DNA of 34,074 nucleotides from a virus: positions 1-34,074 of IMG/VR virus record IMGVR_UViG_3300029893_000043, one strand, 5' to 3'. Numbering within the stretch: the first letter of the stretch is position 1; each line of letters begins with the position of its first letter. The translations under genes were made by a program, and so were the position numbers. The notes under the pieces are model-generated. The model had not been told where the DNA came from and did no database searches. It saw only the letters and a program-made list of their open reading frames with translations. Shown in pieces: positions 28,686-34,074 of the stretch.

Positions 28686-29279
28686 TCAATTCGCCCGAAT
28701 GCGCGGGTAAAGATGTCCGCGTACGCTGGCTTCCGCCCGACCCAGGGCGCGGGCAATCGCCCGGACGCTCTCGCCGTCCGCGACCATGTCGCGCATCCTG
28801 GCCTTCTCGTCGTCGGTGAAGGGGCGCGGTTTGGCGTGGGTCTTTCTCCCCTGCGCCTCCAGATGCGCCACCTTCGTCCGCAGCAGGTCGATGTATTCGT
28901 CCTTGGACACGGCGATGGTGCCGTCGCCGGCCAGTGCCGGGCGCTGCAATAACGCGGCCTCCATGTCGTTGAACGCCGCAATGAACGCTTCCTTGCGCCG
29001 CGCCGCCTCGGCGCCAGTGAAGCCCATCGTCAGGAACATGAAGCCGTCGCGGGTCATTTGGTATTCCAGCGACTTGATCGCGGCGCCACCGCTCGGGTTT
29101 GCGCGCTCGGCGACCGTCTCGCCAAAATTGGCTAGACGGAATCCCTCGCTGCAATCGAGGTTGCGGATGGAGCGCAGCACCTTACCGTGTTCCTTGTTGA
29201 ACACCCCCGCGACGATGCGCGAGGATGTGAGGGACTGCGGCTTGCCGGCCAGGTGGCCGGAAAAGACCTGGATGTTCAT
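28686..29279 (-). CDS. Rha-family phage regulatory protein/antirepressor
   Basis: This 197-aa protein has an N-terminal Rha domain: SSRIVAGVFNKEHGKVLRSI, FRLANFGE, YQMTRDGFMFLTMGFTG and KEAFIAAFNDMEA. The C-terminal part has RTKVAHLEAQGRK coiled coil and a helix-turn-helix with FTDDEKARMRDMVADGESVR, then AIARALGRAEASVRGHLY. Rha and antirepressor proteins with this domain affect lysogeny decisions. The ATG overlaps the upstream 78-aa ORF (ATGA), so its translation depends on that ORF. A C4-like RNA lies upstream, as in the P1 c4-icd-ant operon. Confidence 0.88.
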   Translation of the reverse strand: MNIQVFSGHLAGKPQSLTSSRIVAGVFNKEHGKVLRSIRNLDCSEGFRLANFGETVAERANPSGGAAIKSLEYQMTRDGFMFLTMGFTGAEAARRKEAFIAAFNDMEAALLQRPALAGDGTIAVSKDEYIDLLRTKVAHLEAQGRKTHAKPRPFTDDEKARMRDMVADGESVRAIARALGRAEASVRGHLYPRIRAN

Positions 29280-29512
29280 GCTGCGGCTCCTTTCTGAAGG
29301 GTGGCGAGGCGGCGATCGATCCGACGCAGCAGCTTGAGCATTTCGGGCTCGCCGGCGGGTTTTGCGGAGGCGAAGGCTTCGCGGACGGCCGCGAGCTTGT
29401 CCTCCGGGGTGTCGTGGGTCTTGACCCAGATGTAGGCGGCACGCATCAGATGCGCGTAGGGATTGGCCGGCGCGGGCCGGGGACGAACAGGGAAGGGAAT
29501 GACGGTGCACAT
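29276..29512 (-). CDS. 78-aa leader ORF coupled to the Rha gene
   Basis: The ATG at 29512 has a GAGGAG site 7 bases upstream. The protein (FPVRPRPAPANPYAHLMRAA, then HDTPEDKLAAVREAFASAK and LLRRIDRRLATLQKGAAA) has a Pro-rich N-terminus and helices. The frame is open upstream to 29782, but that region covers a structured RNA and a terminator-like hairpin, so the shorter start is preferred. Its stop overlaps the Rha start. It takes the place of icd in the P1 immunity operon. Confidence 0.7.
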   Translation of the reverse strand: MCTVIPFPVRPRPAPANPYAHLMRAAYIWVKTHDTPEDKLAAVREAFASAKPAGEPEMLKLLRRIDRRLATLQKGAAA

Positions 29513-29530
29513 GGCAATGCTCCTCAGATT

Positions 29531-29638
29531 GCGGTTGTCGAACCGCCTGCCCCCGACCAAGAGGGTGGGCGGAACCGTGCGGGTTGGTCGACCGGTCTGA
29601 GGGCCGGCAGGGCCGAAGCCCTCCCGCACGGCCCGCCC
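29531..29638 (-). ncRNA. C4-like phage antisense RNA candidate
   Basis: On the minus strand a long stem pairs 29623-29638 with 29567-29583 (GGGCGGGCCGTGCGGG with CCCGCACGGTTCCGCCC, one-base offset). It encloses a hairpin with a UUCG tetraloop (29609-29622). After it comes another hairpin, GCGGTT CGAC AACCGC (29531-29546), directly before the ribosome site of the leader ORF. Conserved phage C4 RNAs, which repress antirepressor synthesis in P1/P7, have this kind of layout and the GGTTCGACAACC motif. The match is from memory of the family, not a covariance search. Confidence 0.55.
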
Positions 29639-29659
29639 AAAGGACGTGCCAGTGCGCGC

Positions 29660-29689
29660 AAAAAAGCCGCGACTAGTGACGGCGCGGCT
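29660..29689 (-). terminator. Terminator-like hairpin upstream of the C4-like RNA
   Basis: agccgcg (29665-29671) pairs with cgcggct (29683-29689), and six T follow on the minus strand (plus-strand A-run 29660-29665). It lies between the early genes and the C4/Rha unit. The remaining gap, 29690-29808, holds a ctgccg/cggcag stem at 29722-29739 and a TTGACA (29771-29776, minus) that could be a -35 box, without a clear -10. Confidence 0.6.
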
Positions 29690-29808
29690 GTGCGCCTCAG
29701 ATACCGGGCGACCAAGCCCGACTGCCGGATTTACGGCAGCGGGGCGATGATGCGCCCGGAAGAATTTAGTTGTCAAGCTCATGCCGATGAAATGACTAAA
29801 TAACCGAA

Positions 29809-30177
29809 TTACTCAATAGATTCGCTGCGGACGGCGCGGGCGCGCAGCGTGTTGCTGACGATGATGGTGCTCTGGAGGCCGTAGTCGAAGTTCTGACACC
29901 AGGCCCAACCAGCGAGGGCATCCTTTTCGCCTGACCAGTACCAGGCCGGTTTGAAGTGTTTCTTGAGGTTTGCGAACAGCAGCGACTGCTCGCGGCACGA
30001 TGGCAGACGGCCGCCGATGCTGGCAGCCCAGGCCTCCTGCGTTTCCAGGTTGGCGGCCGGCGCTTCGCCAGGCAACAGGATGATGTGCAGATCAGGCTCG
30101 CCGTTTTCGCCGAGCAGGATTCCGGCGTACTCCTCTCCGGCGGACAGGTTGTCTTTGAGGAATTGCTCTTTGCTCAT
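29809..30177 (-). CDS. Small DUF1566/C-lectin-like protein
   Basis: This 122-aa protein has GGRLPSCREQSLLFANL, then AWYWSGEKDALAGWAWCQ and NFDYGLQST with a final NTLRARAVR. The pattern (L-P-s-r-E, W-Y-W-S-G, W-N/F-G, R-A-R-V-R) is that of DUF1566-type domains, which are related to C-type-lectin/formylglycine-enzyme folds. It occurs in the early block of other phages with unknown role. No signal peptide is seen. It sits just before the regulatory gap. Confidence 0.72.
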   Translation of the reverse strand: MSKEQFLKDNLSAGEEYAGILLGENGEPDLHIILLPGEAPAANLETQEAWAASIGGRLPSCREQSLLFANLKKHFKPAWYWSGEKDALAGWAWCQNFDYGLQSTIIVSNTLRARAVRSESIE

Positions 30178-30204
30178 GGTTGTCTCCTTGGTGATGTTGA
30201 TTGA

Positions 30205-30735
30205 TTAGCCAGCGGTCGCAGCGTCTTCCTTCGTCGCCTCCTTGAGCAGCGCGGCGACCAGCTTGTCGACTGCGCTATCCACCGGCTTGATGAACACGGC
30301 CTCGCCCGCGTCGATGACGTTGATTTCGAGCTTGCGCAAAGCTGATGCAGGCAGGTTGTTGAGCGCGGCCTTGACGGGGGTTTCTTCGGTGGCGATCAGC
30401 GTATCGGCCTGCTCTGGGTAATGCTTCTTGATGAGGGCGACGACGCGGTCGGCGTCGGCCCATTCGATCTTTCCCTTGCCCTTGGCGAAGCCGTAGCGGA
30501 TTCCGTGGGCGGTGATGGTTTTCGGCTTAGCGAACAGCTCCGGCGCTTCGGCGATCATCGCCTTGAGGGCATCGTGATGTTCGGCGGCGCTGGCGATGGC
30601 CCTGCGCAGCTTCGGCAGCTCGGAGTTCTTGAGCAGTTCCATCGCCTTGTTCAGATCGGTGATGATGGCGATGACACGCTCGCGGGCCTGGGCGTATCGC
30701 TTGGCGCGGGCGTCAATTTCGGTGAGTGTTGGCAT
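30205..30735 (-). CDS. gam: Gam-like host-nuclease inhibitor
   Basis: This 176-aa protein was started at the ATG at 30735, with a GGAG site. The N-terminal half is a long helical hairpin (YAQARERVIAIITDLNKAME, RRAIASAAEHHDALKAMIAE). The C-terminal half contains TITAHGIRYGFAKGKGKIEW, DADRVVALIKKHYPEQA and VKAALNNLP, as in Mu Gam-type proteins, which bind linear DNA ends and block RecBCD (related to Ku). The family assignment is from pattern; identity is not strong. Confidence 0.75.
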   Translation of the reverse strand: MPTLTEIDARAKRYAQARERVIAIITDLNKAMELLKNSELPKLRRAIASAAEHHDALKAMIAEAPELFAKPKTITAHGIRYGFAKGKGKIEWADADRVVALIKKHYPEQADTLIATEETPVKAALNNLPASALRKLEINVIDAGEAVFIKPVDSAVDKLVAALLKEATKEDAATAG

Positions 30736-30749
30736 GGGGACTCCGTGGA

Positions 30750-31079
30750 TCAAAGGGCGGGTAAGGGTTCGTCGTCGATGCCGGCCATGCGATTCCAGGC
30801 GTCGCGCAGCCTCTTGATGCGGGCAAATGAGTGGACGGCTCGGTCGCGGAGAAACTCGCAGTTGGCCTCGACCTCGGCTTCGGTGGCGGCGATGTAATAG
30901 CCCGTCGCCGGGAGAGCGCAGACGGGGACGCCGTCCGCGATCAGATCGTCCACGAGCCGGCGTATTCCGCGCTCCGTAGTACCGACCTCGAAGGCGAGCG
31001 TTCTGACGTTCTTGCCGTTGGCCTGGCCGTGCTGCAGCCGGGCGAGCAAGGTGTCCTTTGTAACGGGCGTTTCGGGCAT
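30750..31079 (-). CDS. Small helix-turn-helix protein
   Basis: This 109-aa protein has an N-terminal winged-helix-like part (KDTLLARLQHGQANGKNVR, LAFEVGTTERGIRRLVDDLI, then GYYIAATEAEVEA). The C-terminal helix carries FARIKRLRDAWNRMAG. It resembles small DNA-binding proteins of the Mu-like early block. The regulated target is not known. Confidence 0.7.
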   Translation of the reverse strand: MPETPVTKDTLLARLQHGQANGKNVRTLAFEVGTTERGIRRLVDDLIADGVPVCALPATGYYIAATEAEVEANCEFLRDRAVHSFARIKRLRDAWNRMAGIDDEPLPAL

Positions 31080-31088
31080 GGCGGTCTC

Positions 31089-31484
31089 CTAGCGGTGACT
31101 TAAAACGACAGGGGTGTCAAAGGTGCCTGCACCGCTCTGGCGCTGCACTGCGCTTTCGCAGGACGGGCAACGGCGGTTACCGGCGTGGGCGCTCATGAAG
31201 TCCTGTCGGCACATCAGGCAGGTGCGCATCGCCGGCTGGTTCGCCGCCGTCATGGAACGCCGATAGGGGTGGCGCCACTGTTCGATGGATCGGCCATGCA
31301 GGCTCGTGCCAACCAACTTGACGACGGCGCCGTCTTCTTCGAGTGCGGCGAGAATCTCGCGGACAACACGCGATGGGGCGCCGCTTGTGGCGCGGACGAA
31401 GTCGGATATCTCGCTGGCGCCGACAGGCGGTATCTCGTCGAGGATGCGGCGGCGCAGCTCGGCGCGGGTGAGTTGACGGGCCAT
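31089..31484 (-). CDS. Winged-helix plus zinc-finger protein
   Basis: This 131-aa protein has an N-terminal winged helix (LRRRILDEIPPVGASEISDF, GAPSRVVREILAALEEDGAV), then a zinc finger with Cys89, Cys92, Cys106 and Cys109 (CLMC...CPSC). The two domains suggest nucleic-acid binding. It begins one base after the preceding stop codon. Confidence 0.72.
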   Translation of the reverse strand: MARQLTRAELRRRILDEIPPVGASEISDFVRATSGAPSRVVREILAALEEDGAVVKLVGTSLHGRSIEQWRHPYRRSMTAANQPAMRTCLMCRQDFMSAHAGNRRCPSCESAVQRQSGAGTFDTPVVLSHR

Positions 31485-31485
31485 A

Positions 31486-31863
31486 TCAGCGTGCCTCCAT
31501 GCCGAGGCGCGCGCAACGACGCAGGATGCGGGCCGACAGCACGCCTATCGCGGTTGCCACGCCTTCATCCGCAGAGCAATGCACGCCACCGAAGCGAAAC
31601 AAAACCGCATGAGTAACTTCGTGCGGCACGAGTTCTAGCAGTCGCCCATCCGCCGGAATGACGATGTCGCCAATGAAGCTGCGCGACGCGGCAGCATGCG
31701 GCGGCGTGAAATAGGCATGAACCGTCGTATTGAGCGCCAGCGAACGGCCACCGGGAAATGCTTTGTGCACATCGCTTACGCTGGGTAAGATTGATACGCG
31801 CAGCCGCCAGCCACCATGACTGACGGTGAACACGTGCACGGCTTTGCTGCGTTGACGGCTCAT
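31486..31863 (-). CDS. HExxH metallopeptidase-like protein
   Basis: This 125-aa protein was started at the ATG at 31863, which overlaps the small ORF's stop. It has a zinc-peptidase motif HEVTH (81-85) and an acidic residue Glu100 in SADEGVA, 15 residues later, that could be the third ligand, as in gluzincins. Upstream beta strands (LRVSILPSVSDVHKAFPGG, LALNTTVHAYFTPPH) resemble the substrate-binding edge of minimal metallopeptidases. No signal peptide is present, so it would act in the cytoplasm. Its substrate is unknown. Confidence 0.72.
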   Translation of the reverse strand: MSRQRSKAVHVFTVSHGGWRLRVSILPSVSDVHKAFPGGRSLALNTTVHAYFTPPHAAASRSFIGDIVIPADGRLLELVPHEVTHAVLFRFGGVHCSADEGVATAIGVLSARILRRCARLGMEAR

Positions 31864-31967
31864 AGCAGCTCCCCAGCACGACGCCAGGCGCGGCGCCAGG
31901 TGTGGCGCAGGACGCGGTCGGCATGCAGGCGCAGCGCCAGGTCGAGGCGTTTCAGCATGGCGATCAT
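31860..31967 (-). CDS. 35-aa basic small protein
   Basis: This short frame fits exactly between its neighbours: the ATG overlaps the upstream stop and the stop overlaps the downstream ATG, both as ATGA. The peptide is basic and amphipathic (MLKRLDLALRLHADRVL then RHTWRRAWRRAGELL). The tight two-sided coupling in an operon where this is the rule supports real translation. It has no known relative by sight. Confidence 0.6.
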   Translation of the reverse strand: MIAMLKRLDLALRLHADRVLRHTWRRAWRRAGELL

Positions 31968-32290
31968 GACGGCACCCGCTCGATCCATTCGACGAATACG
32001 CCGCAGCGCGTGAACTGGCCGACGCGGTAGGCGCCGTGTTCGTCACGGCCTTGGCGCTCGTATTGCGCAAGCCCGACGCGCGCCAGGTTGCGCACATAGG
32101 GGCAGTCATGCACCCAGATCGTCGGCGTGGGTGGATGGCCGGTCGCCTGGAACGCAATGATGGTCATGTTGCCGTCGCGCAGCAGGCTGTTGGCGGCTTC
32201 GAGGATGCTGCGGACGTAGGCGTGGACGCTGATGCTAACGGCGCGGTTGCGGTCAACGAGGGCTGTGATGTGATGGACGGTGGCACTCAT
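31964..32290 (-). CDS. Early-block protein, function unknown
   Basis: This 108-aa protein has an N-terminal helix (VHAYVRSILEAANSLLRDGN), then alternating strands (MTIIAFQATGHPPTPTIWVH) and a CGVFVEWIERV C-terminus. Two Cys (Cys63 region DCPYV and RCGVF) are spaced widely. It is coupled on both sides by ATGA overlaps. No domain is recognised. Confidence 0.65.
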   Translation of the reverse strand: MSATVHHITALVDRNRAVSISVHAYVRSILEAANSLLRDGNMTIIAFQATGHPPTPTIWVHDCPYVRNLARVGLAQYERQGRDEHGAYRVGQFTRCGVFVEWIERVPS

Positions 32291-32661
32291 GGCTTTACCT
32301 CCGGGGCGGGTTTATTTGGGCACTGCTGACACTCGCGCCAAATGCGCATGGCGAGCGGGTTGTGGGTCGGGGCGCCGCCAATGGCAAAGCGTCGGCACAT
32401 GTCGCGCGGCTGTATTTCGTCGCCGCGTGCATGGCAGACGACGGTATGGAAGCGCCCGAGGACGCGGGCGATGAAAGCCTGGGGCACGCCATTTTTGAAT
32501 CCGGCGCTGGTGTGTCCCGTGGCCAGGGCGCGCGAGACGTAGGCGCGCTTGACGCCCAGCCTGTCCGCTACGCCTGCCTTTCCGCGCGGATGGGCCGCGA
32601 CCTCGGCTACGAGCAGGGCGCGCCAGTCGGGAGTGGCCGTTACTGCGACTGCATCAGCCAT
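32287..32661 (-). CDS. Helix-turn-helix protein of the early block
   Basis: This 124-aa protein has an N-terminal HTH (HPRGKAGVADRLGVKRAYVS then RALATGH), close to Cro/CI-type or Lambda-repressor-like small DNA-binding regions. The rest has FIARVLGRFHTVVCHARGDE and a Cys-rich end (CRRFAIGG, CQQCPNK). It overlaps its upstream neighbour by 8 bases. Proteins like it occur right after MuB-type genes in transposable phages of betaproteobacteria. Role unknown. Confidence 0.7.
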   Translation of the reverse strand: MADAVAVTATPDWRALLVAEVAAHPRGKAGVADRLGVKRAYVSRALATGHTSAGFKNGVPQAFIARVLGRFHTVVCHARGDEIQPRDMCRRFAIGGAPTHNPLAMRIWRECQQCPNKPAPEVKP

Positions 32662-33286
32662 AGATCGCGTCCTCCTCGGTAACGGGCTTCACCCAGACGG
32701 TCTTGCCGAGGTTGGGGTCGTAGATCGCGTCGGCGCGGCAGATCATCGGCGGCAGCGGGCCGGTGTTGCTGATCAGCCGGTATCGCGCCTGGCTGGCGTG
32801 GGCGCCGGCCTTGCCGGGCTTCGTGCAGTCCATGTAGCCGGCCAGATGCAGATTGCGCAGATAGTCGCCGGCGGCGGCCTCTTGCACGGGGATCGCTACC
32901 GTGCTGGCGTGTGCCGCCAGTTCGCGGGCGTTGGTGTCGCCCTTGAGCATGCGCAGCGTGCGCCACATCTGCTCCTGGGCAAACCCCATCGTGACTAGCG
33001 TGCCGTCCTTGCGCACGCGCGGGGCTTCGACGCCGGCGTCGCGCGCCAGCACGTAGCGCCGCACGCGCGCGGCGGCATGGGCGCCGGGGCGGTCGCCGGC
33101 CGGGGCGAGGTAGCCGGCTTTTTCCAGTCCCTGCAGGTAGGTGCGCGCGGTGCCGGTATCGACGTCGCCGGGAATGACTTCAAGGCGCTCGAAGGGCTGG
33201 CCGCGCGTGGCGCGAATCAACTCCCACACGCGCTGGCGCGGGCCCTTGCCGCCGTCAAGTTCGAGGGGGGCGGGTTTGCGCGACAT
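32654..33286 (-). CDS. Double winged-helix protein after MuB
   Basis: This 210-aa protein was started at the ATG that overlaps the MuB stop (TGATG). Two similar winged-helix-like units are visible: RQRVWELIRATRGQPFERLE with TARTYLQGLEKAGYLAP, and EQMWRTLRMLKGDTNARELA with AAAGDYLRNLHLAGYM. The C-terminus is basic and ends with GKTVWVKPVTEEDAIYG. It is probably a DNA-binding regulator or replication accessory. No enzymatic motif is seen. Confidence 0.72.
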   Translation of the reverse strand: MSRKPAPLELDGGKGPRQRVWELIRATRGQPFERLEVIPGDVDTGTARTYLQGLEKAGYLAPAGDRPGAHAAARVRRYVLARDAGVEAPRVRKDGTLVTMGFAQEQMWRTLRMLKGDTNARELAAHASTVAIPVQEAAAGDYLRNLHLAGYMDCTKPGKAGAHASQARYRLISNTGPLPPMICRADAIYDPNLGKTVWVKPVTEEDAIYG

Positions 33287-34008
33287 CAGCACCCCTCCGG
33301 CAGATCGCGGGTCGGCGCCTGGCCGGTGTAGAGCGGCGTGTCGCCCCAGGTTTTGCGGTCGATGCGGCGCCAGCCTTCGGCGGCCGCCATCTCTGCCGCG
33401 CGCGCCAGATTGACGCTGACGCGCCGCACGCTGCCGCCGCTGTGAGCGACCAGGTGGTCGAGAAAGTCGTCGTCGCACTTGGTCTCGCAGTAGATCGGCG
33501 CCAGCTCGCGGGCGTCGGCGACCGAGACCGGCGCGGCCGGTATCCACGACAGCACGCGGCTATGGAATCGCTCCCACCGCGCGAGCTTCCTGGGCAGCAG
33601 TTCCTCGCCGGCGAGCACCATCGATGCCTGACTGCCTTCGTAGATGTCGCGCACCAGTTCGACCATGCTGTCGCCCTTGAGGGCGAAGTCGAATTCGTCG
33701 ATGATCAGCGGCCGCCGGCTGCCGGCGAGCTGGGTGCAGATGTCGTCGAGCATGCGCGCGATGGTGCCCTGCGGCTTCAAGCTCATCTCGAAGAGAATCT
33801 TCTCCAGCAGGGCCTTGCGGCCCCACGCCGAGCGCATCTGCACGTAGTAGGCGCGGCTGGCGTTGGCCACGGCCACCAGCGCCGTGGTCTTGCCCCAGCC
33901 GGCCGGGGCATAGAGCACGCCGAGGCCGGGCAGGCCGGCGGCGCGGCCGTTCAGCGACTCCAGCGCGGTGCGCACCAGGGTCAGGTTCTGGATGTTGGCG
34001 GTTTTCAT
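33286..34008 (-). CDS. MuB-like AAA+ ATPase (transposition target activator)
   Basis: This 240-aa ATPase has Walker A APAGWGKT (34-41) and Walker B LIIDEFD (101-107), then VLAGEELLPRKLARWERFHS with an Arg-rich sensor region and a helical C-terminal part (DDDFLDHLVAHSGGSVRR). MuB binds DNA with ATP and delivers the target to the MuA transposome. An AAGGAG site lies 10 bases before the ATG. It marks the phage as transposable. It is shorter than Mu B (312 aa), lacking an N-terminal HTH extension. Confidence 0.92.
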   Translation of the reverse strand: MKTANIQNLTLVRTALESLNGRAAGLPGLGVLYAPAGWGKTTALVAVANASRAYYVQMRSAWGRKALLEKILFEMSLKPQGTIARMLDDICTQLAGSRRPLIIDEFDFALKGDSMVELVRDIYEGSQASMVLAGEELLPRKLARWERFHSRVLSWIPAAPVSVADARELAPIYCETKCDDDFLDHLVAHSGGSVRRVSVNLARAAEMAAAEGWRRIDRKTWGDTPLYTGQAPTRDLPEGC

Positions 34009-34074
34009 TCGGTAGAATCTCCTTCGCGGTTACTCTCGTGTGCTGCAAAAGGGCCGCTGTCTGATGCCAGTCAG
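34009..34074 (-). other. Right edge upstream of MuB; neighbouring gene end not resolved
   Basis: These 66 bases carry the MuB ribosome site. One frame is open from the edge to a TAA at 34030-34032 (14 codons), another meets a TGA at 34071-34073, so the end of the upstream gene (expected to be transposase A) cannot be decided. Confidence 0.4.

Noticed and set aside
29513-29782. N-terminal extension of the 78-aa leader ORF to 29782
   Set aside because: The extension covers a terminator-like hairpin and the structured C4-like RNA, and the internal ATG has a strong ribosome site. The extended reading could still be an icd-like frame but was not preferred.

Overview
This window is most of a Mu-like (transposable) prophage from a GC-rich proteobacterium. 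A betaproteobacterium (Rhodocyclales or Burkholderiales type) is the best guess, from the high GC, the gene repertoire and the REP-like repeats. Every supported gene lies on the minus strand, so the phage map reads from the right edge (early genes) to the left edge (late tail-tip genes). The repressor and transposase A genes would lie beyond the right edge. No host gene is recognisable.

Layout in transcription order. (1) Early/replication block, 34.0-29.8 kb: a MuB-like AAA+ ATPase, several small winged-helix or zinc-binding proteins, an HExxH metallopeptidase-like protein, a Gam-like DNA-end protein and a small DUF1566-like protein. Genes here are translationally coupled, mostly by ATGA overlaps, and include a 35-aa ORF. 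(2) Regulatory block, 29.8-27.3 kb: a terminator-like hairpin, a structured RNA resembling phage C4 antisense RNA, a 78-aa ORF coupled to a Rha-family regulator, then GemA and a Mor-family activator, ending at a double terminator. (3) Lysis, 27.1-25.3 kb: holin-like protein, SLT transglycosylase, Rz with nested Rz1. (4) DNA packaging and head, 25.3-14.4 kb: TraR/DksA zinc finger, DUF2730, terminase subunits, DUF935 portal, gpF-like protein with a C-terminal PBECR2-like domain, gpG, protease with internal scaffold start, a decoration-like protein, gpT capsid with an apparent signal peptide, and gp35/36/37-like proteins. (5) A tail block without a sheath gene, 14.4-3.5 kb: tail tube, G/GT chaperone with a -1 slippery heptamer, 1475-aa tape measure and tail-tip proteins. 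This predicts a Mu-type head on a siphovirus-like tail. (6) A complete diversity-generating retroelement (DGR), 3.5-0.1 kb: target protein with C-terminal variable repeat, Avd, template repeat, reverse transcriptase, and one more small gene.

The DGR is the standout system. The 112-bp template and variable repeats align without gaps and differ at 17 positions, 16 of them adenines in the template sense strand. The target is the last large tail-tip gene, so the cassette most likely diversifies the receptor-binding protein of this phage. Other unusual points are the signal peptide fused to the capsid gene, REP-like and GC-rich repeats embedded in coding sequence, an identical 20-bp palindromic terminator used twice, and an unexplained 98-bp element bounded by a 10-bp inverted repeat between the F and G genes.
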